Assembly (NCBI RefSeq): GCF_032813545.1
Contig: NZ_CP136520.1
Coordinates: forward strand, 4,210,001-4,274,000
DNA length: 64,000 nt
Source: Nodosilinea sp. E11
Lineage (GTDB): Bacteria > Cyanobacteriota > Cyanobacteriia > Phormidesmidales > Phormidesmidaceae
Direction of reading: 5' to 3'
Under the pieces are notes generated by a model. The model searched no databases and was not told where the DNA came from. It saw only the letters and a list, made by a program, of their open reading frames with translations. Position numbers and translations under genes: made by a program. Numbering within the stretch: position 1 is the stretch's first letter; every line of letters starts with the position of its first letter. Positions 37,376-45,658 of the stretch are shown in pieces.

Positions 37376-37846
37376 TTAGATGGGTTTAGAGGTGAGCACT
37401 AGGCGCAGCTTGGCATGGATCAAGTTGAGCTGGGCCATACCCAAATCGACATCACCTTCGACTACAACCCCTGTATCTAGCAGGCGATCGAGCAATTCTA
37501 GAATGGTGGGGTTGGGGTTGTGTGCGCCGGGGTAGTAGCTGCCTTCCTTGGGTAGCAGCGTGCCAATTTCTCCCAAATCAATGTTGAGGTCAGCCGGGTC
37601 TACATCGAAAATCTCACACATCGCCACCACCTGCTCTTCCAGCTTGCGCAGGCTATCGGCGGCCCGTTCCAGGTCGTCGTCGTTGAGGTCGCCAGACTCC
37701 ATGCGGCGAATCACCTGGGCTTCCATTAGCTGGCGTACCAACTCAATGACGGTGAGCAACAGAGGTGCTAAGCCCGCATCAGTTTTGGCGGCAGGCTGTA
37801 GCGCTAGGCTGGGCAATAGATCTGGCTCGACATGTTCAGAAGTCAT
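37376..37846 (-). CDS. gvpK: gas vesicle protein GvpK
   Basis: This 156-residue protein contains the GvpK core: GLAPLLLTVIELVRQLMEAQ, MESGDLNDDDLERAADSLRKLEEQVVAMCEIF (shown span about residues 50-81) and the conserved DLNIDLGEIGTLLP. The C-terminus (PTILELLDRLLDTGVVVEGDVDLGMAQLNLIHAKLRLVL, about 115-153) resembles the GvpA fold, so the protein may combine a GvpK domain with a GvpA-like tail. GvpK is an accessory protein needed for gas vesicle assembly. ATG 37846 is used; a GTG lies two codons upstream. It is last in the leftward gvp operon. Confidence 0.93.
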   Translation of the reverse strand: MTSEHVEPDLLPSLALQPAAKTDAGLAPLLLTVIELVRQLMEAQVIRRMESGDLNDDDLERAADSLRKLEEQVVAMCEIFDVDPADLNIDLGEIGTLLPKEGSYYPGAHNPNPTILELLDRLLDTGVVVEGDVDLGMAQLNLIHAKLRLVLTSKPI

Positions 37847-37900
37847 AGCCACAGTCTAGTGCATCTCTCTGCATCTCTATAAAATGCCGATTTGGCCTAA

Positions 37901-38095
37901 TTAAGGCCGATTTTGCCACTGCTGCTGAAGCCACTGGCGACGCACCTCTTCAGCTTGGGCGCGGCTTTGGTGGTGGCCCATGCGGCCTGAGTCAGCCAGC
38001 CGTTGGCCATAGCCCTGCCCACGGCTAGGTGCCGATCGAAAGCTGGGGATCGTACGGCTGGTAGCGATTTGGCGCAGCGTGCGGATTGTCAGCAT
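37901..38095 (-). CDS. small basic protein between gvpJ and gvpK (GvpX-like position)
   Basis: This 64-residue, strongly basic, Gln/Arg-rich protein starts MLTIRTLRQIATSRTIPS and ends VRRQWLQQQWQNRP. It lies 9 bp after the gvpJ stop and 54 bp before gvpK on the same strand, so it is inside the operon. I recall a small ORF named gvpX at this place in the Anabaena flos-aquae cluster; whether the two are homologous I cannot tell. There is no membrane segment. It could bind RNA or the acidic accessory proteins, but that is speculation. Confidence 0.6.
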   Translation of the reverse strand: MLTIRTLRQIATSRTIPSFRSAPSRGQGYGQRLADSGRMGHHQSRAQAEEVRRQWLQQQWQNRP

Positions 38096-38104
38096 CGGGA
38101 TTTT

Positions 38105-38482
38105 TTACGTCATCAAAGTGGAATGGACAGACTCGCTTGTGGGTGCGGCCGAACGCAGCGCTTTGAGTTCAGCCTCCATGGTTTCGAGGCGGGCCTGGAG
38201 CTGTTGATTGGCCTCTAGCAGCTCGTTGGTGCGGCTGCTCAGGTAGGGGTCGCTCTCCCACCAGTTGATGCCGATCTCGCGGGCTTTGTCTACCGAGGAG
38301 ATGATCAGGCGAATGCGAATGCTCAGCAGCTCGGTGGAGCCTACGGAAACTGAGATATCGCCGGCAATTACGATGCCTTTATCGAGTACTCGCTCAATCA
38401 CATCTACCAGAGAAGATCCCTGGGTAGCGGTGGCCATGCTACGTCCCATTTGGGGGCGGGAGGGGGCGGTGGAAGTAGACAC
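38105..38482 (-). CDS. gvpJ: gas vesicle protein GvpJ
   Basis: This 125-residue protein has a 23-residue N-terminal extension, then the GvpA-like core SSLVDVIERVLDKGIVIAGD and the strand VGSTELLSIRIRLIISSVDKA. The J-specific GINWWESDPYLS and a coiled-coil tail (ELLEANQQLQARLETMEAEL) follow. GvpJ is a minor structural or nucleation protein related to GvpA. The start is a GTG (38482) with GAAGG upstream; internal ATGs at residues 12 and 16 are alternatives. It is 12 bp downstream of gvpN. Confidence 0.94.
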   Translation of the reverse strand: MSTSTAPSRPQMGRSMATATQGSSLVDVIERVLDKGIVIAGDISVSVGSTELLSIRIRLIISSVDKAREIGINWWESDPYLSSRTNELLEANQQLQARLETMEAELKALRSAAPTSESVHSTLMT

Positions 38483-38494
38483 AGTAGATTACCT

Positions 38495-39988
38495 TCAGTG
38501 AGAACTCAGTTGGTAGCCCTGTAGCTGGCCATCAGTTTCCTGCTTTTCTACCAGACCCTGATCGAGCATTGATTTGAGGGCGTTGACCACCTGAAAGCGA
38601 TTTAACCCCAGGGCGGTCTCGATCTTAACCAGAGAAACGGTACCTGTGGCATCTAAATAATCAAAAATGCGGGTTTCGACGTCGTCGCTGAGACTGGTTT
38701 CAGCCGCAGGGCTGGCTATGGTCGCAACTTCAGCCGCAATCTCTGGGCTAGGTTCTTCAACAGCCGCAACTTCAGCCGCAATCTCTGGGCTAGGTTCTTC
38801 AACAGCCGCAACCTCAGATGTAATCTCTGGGCTGGGTTCGTCAACAGCTGCAACTTCAGCCGCAATCTCTGGGCTGCGCTCTTCAACAGCTGATGGCTGA
38901 TCGGCTACTGCTGGGGCAACGGCCATTATCTGAGGCTCTGCTACAGAGGGCGTCAGGCTCTCCTCATCGATTGACGTTAGCGCTGGGGGTGCAATGTCGT
39001 CTAAAGGGGCAGCGGGTACGGTGTCTTCCTCTTCTTCGCCGTGGAGGCGGGCCGCAGGCTGAGGCTCAGACTTGAGGGTGAGGTCGTTGACCAGCTCTGC
39101 CTGCGACACCACAAAGCGGTTAAACAGGTTCCACAGGTGGCGGGTGGCGTCGGGAGAGGGCTCTTTAGAGCGGGCCAGTAGAATGTCGCTGCACAGGTCG
39201 CGGAAGTCGGCGTTTTCGGCCAGGGGCAAAATGCCGTGGTCGTGGCAGATGGTGGCGATCATCAGGCTGGGGCGCAGGCTAGAGACCATGTCTGGCGCGG
39301 CGGCGGCCTGAAATGCTTTGACCAACTGCACAATTTGCAGGGCGGCAGAGCCGTCGATGCCCACCTTCTGCACCAAGATCTGCTGCTGGGCCAGTTCATC
39401 TGGCTCGGGCATGTTGATGGTGATCAGGCGGTCTTGCAGGGCGTCTTGGGTGCCGTGAACGCCGCAGTATTCTTCGGGGTTAGAGGTGAGAATGGCGCGG
39501 AAGTGGGGGCTGACGCGGATGTATTCGGCCCGGTTGTTGCTGGGCGGCAGCACCAGCAGCTTTTCTTCGAGGGCCGACAGCAGCACGTTGTTGACCTCGG
39601 GGCGCGAGCGGTTGAACTCGTCGTACACCATGGTGAAGCCTTCGCGGCAGGCCAGGGTGAGGCGCGAGTCGATCCAGTTGTGGCGCAGCTCGTCTTCTAC
39701 TTTCACAACACTGTGAATGTAGTTGTCTACAACTTTCTTGCGGGTATAGCCCGACTGGTTACCGATTAGGTCTGAGGTTTTAAACTCGTCATCACCAAAC
39801 AGCAGCATGATCGGGCGGGCCAGCAGGTCAGCCAGGTGCAGGGCCAAAGTGGTTTTGCCGGTGCCAGCGGGGCCTTTGAGGTGGATAGAGTATCCCGATT
39901 GCAGGTACCGTAGGGCTCTGAGGGTGGTTCGCTCCAGGGTGGGGGTAGAGACGAAGTTGCGGGGGCGGGCTTGTAGAACAGTGTTCAC
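38495..39988 (-). CDS. gvpN: GvpN AAA+ ATPase with repeat linker and C-terminal winged-helix-like domain
   Basis: This 497-residue protein is much longer than usual GvpN. Residues 1 to about 300 are the MoxR/GvpN AAA+ domain: Walker A GPAGTGKT (39-46), Walker [10 protein letters not shown] (120-128) and sensor 1 ILTSNPEEY. An acidic linker follows that contains four 14-residue repeats of the type [14 protein letters not shown]. The last 66 residues form a predicted winged helix ([39 protein letters not shown]) that is closely similar to the C-terminus of the upstream GvpC-like protein. It starts with GTG and overlaps the gvpC-like stop by 4 bp. GvpN drives vesicle enlargement; the role of the tail is unknown. 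Confidence 0.93.
   Translation of the reverse strand: MNTVLQARPRNFVSTPTLERTTLRALRYLQSGYSIHLKGPAGTGKTTLALHLADLLARPIMLLFGDDEFKTSDLIGNQSGYTRKKVVDNYIHSVVKVEDELRHNWIDSRLTLACREGFTMVYDEFNRSRPEVNNVLLSALEEKLLVLPPSNNRAEYIRVSPHFRAILTSNPEEYCGVHGTQDALQDRLITINMPEPDELAQQQILVQKVGIDGSAALQIVQLVKAFQAAAAPDMVSSLRPSLMIATICHDHGILPLAENADFRDLCSDILLARSKEPSPDATRHLWNLFNRFVVSQAELVNDLTLKSEPQPAARLHGEEEEDTVPAAPLDDIAPPALTSIDEESLTPSVAEPQIMAVAPAVADQPSAVEERSPEIAAEVAAVDEPSPEITSEVAAVEEPSPEIAAEVAAVEEPSPEIAAEVATIASPAAETSLSDDVETRIFDYLDATGTVSLVKIETALGLNRFQVVNALKSMLDQGLVEKQETDGQLQGYQLSSH
38723..38890. repeat. four 42-bp tandem repeats inside gvpN
   Basis: There are four imperfect tandem units of 42 bp, each encoding 14 residues (consensus [14 protein letters not shown]). 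The two leftmost copies are nearly identical in DNA, which implies recent duplication and possible length variation. The repeat keeps frame. Confidence 0.9.
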
Positions 39989-41205
39989 AGAACGGCTTCC
40001 TCTTGCACGAGATAGGTACGGTCTTGTTTGACGACGAGGTCTTTTTGAATCAGCGATCGCAGCGCATCCACGGCCTGAAACCGGTTGATGCTTAGTTCTG
40101 TCTCAAGTTCGCTGAGGCGGGCACCTTGGGCGAGGTGCAGGTAGTTGTACACTACCTCTTCTACGGAAGAAACTTCGGTAGAAGGGTCTGGAGCAACGGC
40201 TACTGTTGCCGGAGCCTCTGGAGCGGCTGGAGCCACCGGAGCCATGACAGTGGCCACCGGCGTAGAGCGGGCTACCGCTGCTGCGACTGGGGCATCCTTC
40301 ACTGGGGTAGGACGGGAAGCTAGTGCCTTGGAGGGCGCAGGTTTGGCCGTTGCGGCTGGGGCTGGTTTTGCGGCTGCTATCGGCCTGGGCTGAACGGTGG
40401 CCCGGGCGGGCGGCGAGGTGACAGCAGGCCGGGTGGCTACGGGCCGGGTGGCGGCGGGTTGCGTTACGGTGGCCCCACCCCAGACGAGGTGAGAGAGGTG
40501 CGATCGCTGAGCCTGGAGCTGGTGGCGAAAGTCGGCCAGCTCATCGAACATGGCATCTACGGAGGCGGTCAAGGCTTGGCGATCGCTCTGGCGCTGTGCT
40601 TGATTGACCACGGCTGCCTGTTGACGCACGGTGGTCAAATCCTTGAGCGTCGCCTGCACCTGGACCTGAAGATCTTCGACGTAGGCGGTCAGCGAGGGCA
40701 GAAGGTTGGCTCTGACCATAGCTTGATCTTGGCGGTAGCCCGCTAGCTTAACCGCCGTCTGGGCTTGGATGTTGGCTACTTGTTGCTGCACTTGGCGCAG
40801 CTCTTGGGCAATCTCTAGGCGCAGCTCGCTGACTTTCGCCTGAAGCACCTGGCAATCGTATTCGAGCTTTTGGCGAACTTCGGCGGCGCTAATTGCGCGA
40901 TCGGCTTGGTAGCTGGCCAGCAGCACATCGGCATCGGCCTGGAGCTGCTGAACATAGTCTTGGCGGGCCAGCTGTCGAGGCAAAATTTGGGCTTCGCGGT
41001 CTGCGGTGGTTTCGGCCAGCCACAGGGCGGTGTTGCTGCGCAGATCGGCCATCAGTTGATTGAGATCTTGGCGCAGTTGTACAGCATGGGTGAGTCGGTC
41101 GGCCTGCCAGCGCTCGAGGTCGGCAGAGACCTGATCGCGCCGGTTAACTACCTCACCCTGGCGCAGTTGTCGTGCGGCTTGCCACTGGTCATAAAGTGCT
41201 GTCAC
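39985..41205 (-). CDS. gvpC: GvpC-like gas vesicle protein with C-terminal winged-helix-like domain
   Basis: This 406-residue protein has an N-terminal 240 residues of amphipathic helix rich in Gln, Ala, Leu and Arg ([20 protein letters not shown] onward), similar in style to GvpC. I do not see exact 33-residue repeats. A Pro/Ala/Thr/Val-rich linker (about 243-345) is followed by a compact domain (346-406) with [20 protein letters not shown] and [14 protein letters not shown], the same domain as at the end of GvpN. The GTG start (41205) has GGGAG 11 nt upstream; the longer frame to 41385 is not protein-like. The gvpC name rests on position between gvpA and gvpN plus composition. Confidence 0.75.
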   Translation of the reverse strand: MTALYDQWQAARQLRQGEVVNRRDQVSADLERWQADRLTHAVQLRQDLNQLMADLRSNTALWLAETTADREAQILPRQLARQDYVQQLQADADVLLASYQADRAISAAEVRQKLEYDCQVLQAKVSELRLEIAQELRQVQQQVANIQAQTAVKLAGYRQDQAMVRANLLPSLTAYVEDLQVQVQATLKDLTTVRQQAAVVNQAQRQSDRQALTASVDAMFDELADFRHQLQAQRSHLSHLVWGGATVTQPAATRPVATRPAVTSPPARATVQPRPIAAAKPAPAATAKPAPSKALASRPTPVKDAPVAAAVARSTPVATVMAPVAPAAPEAPATVAVAPDPSTEVSSVEEVVYNYLHLAQGARLSELETELSINRFQAVDALRSLIQKDLVVKQDRTYLVQEEAVL

Positions 41206-41506
41206 AGGACTGCTCTCCCTTGTGCAAATGAAATTTTGGTGCAGATGGATGTGGTGAATTGGCGGAGGCTTTGGGGGTGGCAAGGGGAGGAATAGCGCCA
41301 GCAGAGAAAAGTTTGCCAGACTCTTGAAATCAGATTGTATGAGTGACTTGGCGTAATTTTGGGGCGCTGTTTTGGAACTTGCCAACGACAGATTTGCCGC
41401 AAATGAAGATGATAAATAATGATTTTATGGGTTTATGGGGCAGGCAACTACTGGATTTAGCTCAGCAGCTTGCTTGCCCCATGAAGTGAGAAGAGCGGTA
41501 GCTCGA
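41206..41506. other. 301-bp gvpA-gvpC intergenic region
   Basis: It holds the hairpin at 41434-41483, and otherwise AT-rich sequence without a coding signal. The leftward message must read through it to express the downstream genes, or there is a second promoter here. Confidence 0.5.
41434..41483 (-). terminator. stem-loop after gvpA, possible attenuator
   Basis: ATGGGGCA(G/A)GCAA pairs with its complement over 13 bp (one mismatch) around a loop of about 24 nt, starting 24 bp past the gvpA stop. A partial terminator here would explain high gvpA and lower downstream expression, as described for other cyanobacterial gvp operons. No long T-run follows. Confidence 0.5.
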
Positions 41507-41725
41507 TTAGGCAGCGGGTACAGCGGCTTGAGCGGTCAGGCCAACGGCTTCGGCGTACTTGAGGTAGGTATCGACGGAGGCAATCACGATACGAGCTTCA
41601 ATGGCCAGCAGCTCAATACCGACTAGAGAAACACGGACCCAAGCATCAACAACGATGCCTTTGTCCAAAATGCGATCGACAACTTCAGCCAAGCTAGAGG
41701 AAGAGTTTACTTTTTCAACAGCCAT
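41507..41725 (-). CDS. gvpA: major gas vesicle structural protein GvpA
   Basis: This 72-residue protein has the highly conserved GvpA sequence: [20 protein letters not shown], then [20 protein letters not shown] and [21 protein letters not shown]. It forms the ribbed hydrophobic wall of gas vesicles. Only one copy is present here, while many cyanobacteria have tandem copies. AGGGG lies upstream of the ATG at 41725. It is first in the leftward gvpA-gvpC-gvpN-gvpJ-orf-gvpK operon. Confidence 0.98.
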   Translation of the reverse strand: MAVEKVNSSSSLAEVVDRILDKGIVVDAWVRVSLVGIELLAIEARIVIASVDTYLKYAEAVGLTAQAAVPAA

Positions 41726-42232
41726 GGTTTTGAACCCCTAAAACATTTGATGTGTTCAATGAAACTACAAGGAAGATTTGCTTTAGTGCATCTAGCTGCT
41801 ACTGCAAAGGGGCGGTAGAAACAGACTCAGCGCGTAGGGCTTATTCCTTGCACATTTGTAGTCTGCCCATTTGGTTCAGACCGCTCACAATTTAGAAAAA
41901 ATTAGTTTATGTATTGTTACTTGCGGTATGTGCGATTGGCGACTTGGGGCTGAAGGGCACTGCACGGGCTGGGGCTGTGCTACGCCGCGTTAAGTCAGTA
42001 TCAGGAGGCGATTCAGGCATTTCGTCGGGCGTTAGTAGTGCAGCCCTATGCGTTGACGAACCAGCGGCTGCTTTTAGAGTGCACGGCCCGGCTGAGCTGA
42101 GGTTAAGCCTTGACTACATGGCCTAGGGTGCTGTGCTGATCGATGATGGGTGAGCGAAAAGTGGGCTGACCCAGGGCTGTCAATGAGTTAGCTAGCCACT
42201 ATTATGGGGTTTCAAAGCCGCCAATCCCCCTA
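41726..42232. other. 507-bp region between gvpA and the glutamine synthetase-like gene
   Basis: It contains the gvpA promoter and leader (about 41726-41920, AT-rich, elements not resolved) and a TPR gene remnant at 41954-42100. The rest appears non-coding. Confidence 0.5.
41954..42100 (+). pseudogene. remnant of a TPR-repeat gene (3' end only)
   Basis: A 48-codon open stretch without a start codon reads GLGLCYAALSQYQEAIQAFR then RALVVQP, an excellent single tetratricopeptide repeat, and ends in a helix and TGA at 42098-42100. A stop codon (TGA 41951-41953) closes it upstream. It looks like the C-terminal end of a decayed TPR protein gene left beside the gvp cluster. Confidence 0.7.
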
Positions 42233-43606
42233 ATGATCGCAGTGATGATGGCCATTTCCCCCACCCCAGACTCTAGGGCGATACTGACTCAGCTGCGGGA
42301 AGACAACATTCGCTTTGTGCGGGTGGTGTGGTGTGACAACGGCAACATAATTCGCGGTAAGGCTATCCATCTCGACGCGCTCGCCCGCCAACTGGACGAG
42401 GGTACCTGCGGGGTTGGGCTATCGGCGGCGCAGCAGGCTATTCCCGTGGTGGCCGATGCGGTGGCTCCCGGCAGTGGTCTAGGGCCGGTGGGAGAAGTGT
42501 GGCTGGTGCCTGACTGGGATACTTTACAGCGTTTGCCCTATGCCCCTGGCCAGGCGCGAATGCTGGGGGAGATGGTGAAAGATGCTCAGCCCTGGCCTTG
42601 GTGTTCGCGTCAGTTTCTCAAGCGGATGGTACAACGGGCGGCAGCGCAAGGGCTCACCGTTCAGGCGGCTTTTGAGCCGGAATTTTATTTGTTGCGGCGC
42701 GGGGAGGAGGGTTTTCTGCCCACTGACCAGACTCCCTTTGCGGCGACCTTGGCGATGGATCAGCACCAGAAGGTGGTGATGGCGATCGCTGATGCCCTGG
42801 CCGCCCAGGGTATTGCTGTAGAACAGTACTATCCCGAGTCGGGGCCGGGGCAGCATGAGATTTCGGTGCGCTATACCCAGGCGTTGGCGGCGGCGGATCA
42901 GCAGATTGTCTACCGCGAAACGGTGAAGGCGGTGGCGCACCAGCATGGGTTAGTGGCCTCCTTTGTGCCCAAACTGTTTGATCACCAGGCAGGTAGCGGT
43001 TGCCATTTGCACTTAAGTCTTTGGGATGGCGATCGCAACTTGATTCCCGATGGCTCGGGCGGTCTATCTGCGATCGCCCAAGCTTTCGCTGCTGGGCTGC
43101 TGCACCACCTGCCTGCCCTGATGGCCATCACCACCCCTAGCCCTAACTCCTACCGGCGGCTGCGGCCCCACTGCTGGAGTGGGGCGTTTTGTGCCTGGGG
43201 GATGGATAACCGGGAGGTGGCTCTGCGGGTTCCGAGCAATCGGGGTTTGCCTAGCCCTACCCATCTCGAACTCAAGACGGTAGATGGGGCGGCTAATCCT
43301 TACCTGGCGCTGGGAAGTGCGATCGCAGCGGGCTTAGACGGCATTGCTCAGGGCTACGCTCTGCCTGCACCCGTGCAGGTAGACCCAGGGGCGCTGTCAG
43401 AGGCAGACAGGCGCGATCGCGGCATTGCCCCTCTGCCCCAGTCTTTGACCGTAGCGCTGGCGGCTCTAGAGCAAGATGACCTTTTGTTAGAGGCCCTGGG
43501 TGCGCCGCTGGCCCAGACTCACTTGGCGGTGCGTCGAGCAGAACTGGCCGCTATGGCTGGTATGACCCTGGAGGCTGAGGTCGATCTGCTGTGCGATCGC
43601 TACTAG
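42233..43606 (+). CDS. glutamine synthetase family protein (gamma-glutamyl-amine ligase-like)
   Basis: This 457-residue member of the glutamine synthetase fold keeps metal and substrate motifs: EPEFYLL, ESGPGQHEISV, GSGCHLHLSLWDGD, PNSYRRL, REVALRVPS and LELKTVDGAANPYLALGSA. It lacks the adenylylation region of GlnA, and its N-terminus (FVRVVWCDNGNIIRGKAI) resembles the PuuA/GlnT-type group that ligates glutamate to amines or polyamines, so the substrate may not be ammonia. The preferred amine is unknown. It sits between the two halves of the gvp locus on the opposite strand from gvpA and converges with the solute-binding gene. Confidence 0.88.
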   Translation: MIAVMMAISPTPDSRAILTQLREDNIRFVRVVWCDNGNIIRGKAIHLDALARQLDEGTCGVGLSAAQQAIPVVADAVAPGSGLGPVGEVWLVPDWDTLQRLPYAPGQARMLGEMVKDAQPWPWCSRQFLKRMVQRAAAQGLTVQAAFEPEFYLLRRGEEGFLPTDQTPFAATLAMDQHQKVVMAIADALAAQGIAVEQYYPESGPGQHEISVRYTQALAAADQQIVYRETVKAVAHQHGLVASFVPKLFDHQAGSGCHLHLSLWDGDRNLIPDGSGGLSAIAQAFAAGLLHHLPALMAITTPSPNSYRRLRPHCWSGAFCAWGMDNREVALRVPSNRGLPSPTHLELKTVDGAANPYLALGSAIAAGLDGIAQGYALPAPVQVDPGALSEADRRDRGIAPLPQSLTVALAALEQDDLLLEALGAPLAQTHLAVRRAELAAMAGMTLEAEVDLLCDRY

Positions 43607-43640
43607 CCCTCAAATGAGCTGGGCAGAACTCTTGCCACGG

Positions 43641-45449
43641 CTAGTCTTCGACCGATAGCTCATGGACATTCCACAGAGCGCCACCGAGGGCGGTGTATTG
43701 CACCCCTTGGACCCGGTTGCGCACGGCGGTGAGCGATAGGTTGTTGATCAGGTAAATAAACGGCAGGTATTCCTGGGTGAGAGCCTGGGTTTCTTTATAC
43801 AACTCAAAGCGCTGCTCGTCGTCGATGATTTGGGCGGCTTCAACATAGAGTTCAGCGATGCGGCGTTCCCAATCGGCGGCCTGCCACCCCTCCAGGGGGT
43901 CTTGACCGGGGCCAGCATTTTGGTTAAAGGCGTGGAGTGCTCCGTCGAGGAGCCACACGTTGGCCCCACCATTGGGCTCTACGCCGCCGGTCAGCCCCAG
44001 CACCAGGGCTTCCCACTCCAGGCTGTCGGTGAGACGGTCGACTAGGGCGTTAAAGGCCAGGGGCTGAAAATCGACCCGGATACCTAGTTTCTCCAAATCG
44101 TTTCTGATCTGGGAGCCAATGGATTCGCGAATTTTGTTGCCGGCGTTGGTGATCAGCGTAAACCTGACCCGGTTACCGTCGGCATCGAGCAGTTCGCCCG
44201 CTGGGTTGTACTGAAAACCAGCCCCCAACAGTAGCTCCCGGGCCTGGTCAGGATTGTAGTCGTAGGTGCGAATGCCCATCTCTGGCGGTGCAAAGAAGGG
44301 GCTGGGCACCGAAATCGGTGAGGTCTGCGGTTGCCCTAGCCCCTGAAAGATATTGTTCACCATGGTTTCGCGATCGATACCGTAGGAGATCGCCTGGCGA
44401 AAAGCCACATTGTTAAACCAGGCCGATCGCACGGGATCTACTAAAGGCTGACCGTTGCGGCTGGCCCGATTAAGGTTAAAGGCAAAGAAATTGGTGCCCA
44501 TGCCAGGGCCACCGTTGTAAATGGTAAAGTTGCCCCGTTCTTCTTCGCGTTTGAGCAGAGAGAACAGGTCGGGCTGCACACTCTCAAGATCGAGCCCACC
44601 CGAGCGAAACTGAAAAAAGGCTGTATCTGTAGACCCTACAATTTGCCAGACAATTTGTTCTAGGTAGGGTTGGGGGTTGCCCTGATCGTCTTGCTGCCAG
44701 TAGTAGGGGTTGCGCTCAAAAATGACCCGCTCCCCCGGCACGTACTGCGCTAGCCGAAAGGGACCATTGCCCACGATCTGGCGGGGTGGGGTGTCGGTAC
44801 CCCAGGTGGAGAGAAACCGGGGGTTGCCCTGGGCATCGTTGCCCTCGACCGTCGGTTGGAGAATGTGGGCTGGAATAATATTGAGCGATGTGTTGCCCAG
44901 CATGGGGGCAAAGGGCTCGGGTAGGGTGAACTGCACCCGGCGATCGTCGAGCCGGCTGATCTCAGGAAAGCGCCCCTCGGTACCAATCCGAAACCCATCT
45001 CGGCTATTGGTAGGAATGGCCGGGTTAAACAGCACATCGTAGGTAAAAATGACGTCGTCTACGGTGAGGGGTTCGCCGTCAGACCATTGCAGCCCTTCCC
45101 GGAGGGTAAACACCAAAATGGTGCCATCTTCAGAAATATCCCAGCTTTCGGCCAGAGCGGGGACAGTTTCGCCGGTAATGCCGTCGGTGGTGGTAAGCCC
45201 CTCAAAGGTGAACCCAAAAATATTGGGAGACTCTTGACTGAGAATGGGGTTAAAGGTTTTGGGGTCGCTCAGCACGCTCAGCACCAGCCGAGGGACATCG
45301 GCATTGGCTTGGGCAAAGCGGCTGGGGTTACAGCCTGCGATCGCCACTGTCACAATCAGCGCCAGCATTAGGGCCACGGCTCGCCTGCCCTGCCGGAGCC
45401 AATCCCCTAGGGTGAGCCAATGGTTGCTTGCGATCGGTGCCGTTGCCAT
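43641..45449 (-). CDS. ABC transporter substrate-binding lipoprotein (peptide/nickel family, SBP_bac_5)
   Basis: This 602-residue protein has a lipoprotein signal (LMLALIVTVAIAGC, lipobox IAGC near residue 39) and the family 5 fold landmarks: LSDPKTFNPILSQE, FTLREGLQWSDGEPLTVDDV, IVGNGPFRLAQYVPGERV, FNNVAFRQAISYGIDRE and PDQARELLLGAGF. It should deliver an oligopeptide or similar solute to a Dpp/Opp-type permease. No permease or ATPase gene is adjacent, as is common for cyanobacterial binding proteins. It separates gvpA-K from gvpF-G. Confidence 0.93.
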   Translation of the reverse strand: MATAPIASNHWLTLGDWLRQGRRAVALMLALIVTVAIAGCNPSRFAQANADVPRLVLSVLSDPKTFNPILSQESPNIFGFTFEGLTTTDGITGETVPALAESWDISEDGTILVFTLREGLQWSDGEPLTVDDVIFTYDVLFNPAIPTNSRDGFRIGTEGRFPEISRLDDRRVQFTLPEPFAPMLGNTSLNIIPAHILQPTVEGNDAQGNPRFLSTWGTDTPPRQIVGNGPFRLAQYVPGERVIFERNPYYWQQDDQGNPQPYLEQIVWQIVGSTDTAFFQFRSGGLDLESVQPDLFSLLKREEERGNFTIYNGGPGMGTNFFAFNLNRASRNGQPLVDPVRSAWFNNVAFRQAISYGIDRETMVNNIFQGLGQPQTSPISVPSPFFAPPEMGIRTYDYNPDQARELLLGAGFQYNPAGELLDADGNRVRFTLITNAGNKIRESIGSQIRNDLEKLGIRVDFQPLAFNALVDRLTDSLEWEALVLGLTGGVEPNGGANVWLLDGALHAFNQNAGPGQDPLEGWQAADWERRIAELYVEAAQIIDDEQRFELYKETQALTQEYLPFIYLINNLSLTAVRNRVQGVQYTALGGALWNVHELSVED

Positions 45450-45658
45450 GGTTGTTACCCTCCTACCCGCCCAGACAATGCCTCAAACACTATAGCGATT
45501 TACCGATCGCGATCGATATTCTCAGGTTTTAGTCCGTTACGGCGGTCAGGATCGATGGGGCGGGACTGACTCTAGGGCGATCGCAGACCCTGTCGCAGGT
45601 TCTAGGGCTTTGGGGCACCCTAGACCTATCCCCCAAGAGATTCTCTAGAGACTGACCT

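Noticed and set aside
38723-38890. Possible CRISPR-like repeats
   Set aside because: The units are contiguous, in frame and coding inside gvpN; there are no spacers.
39236-39769. 177-codon open frame on the plus strand opposite gvpN
   Set aside because: It lies wholly antisense to the conserved GvpN AAA+ domain and has no protein-like motifs; it is a by-product of high GC codon use.
41206-41385. N-terminal extension of the gvpC-like gene
   Set aside because: The extra residues are Pro/His-rich non-protein-like sequence from the AT-rich spacer, and the GTG at 41205 has a ribosome binding site.
42233-43606. Calling the glutamine synthetase-like gene glnA
   Set aside because: The N-terminus and missing adenylylation region fit the amine-ligase group better than the main ammonia-assimilating enzyme.
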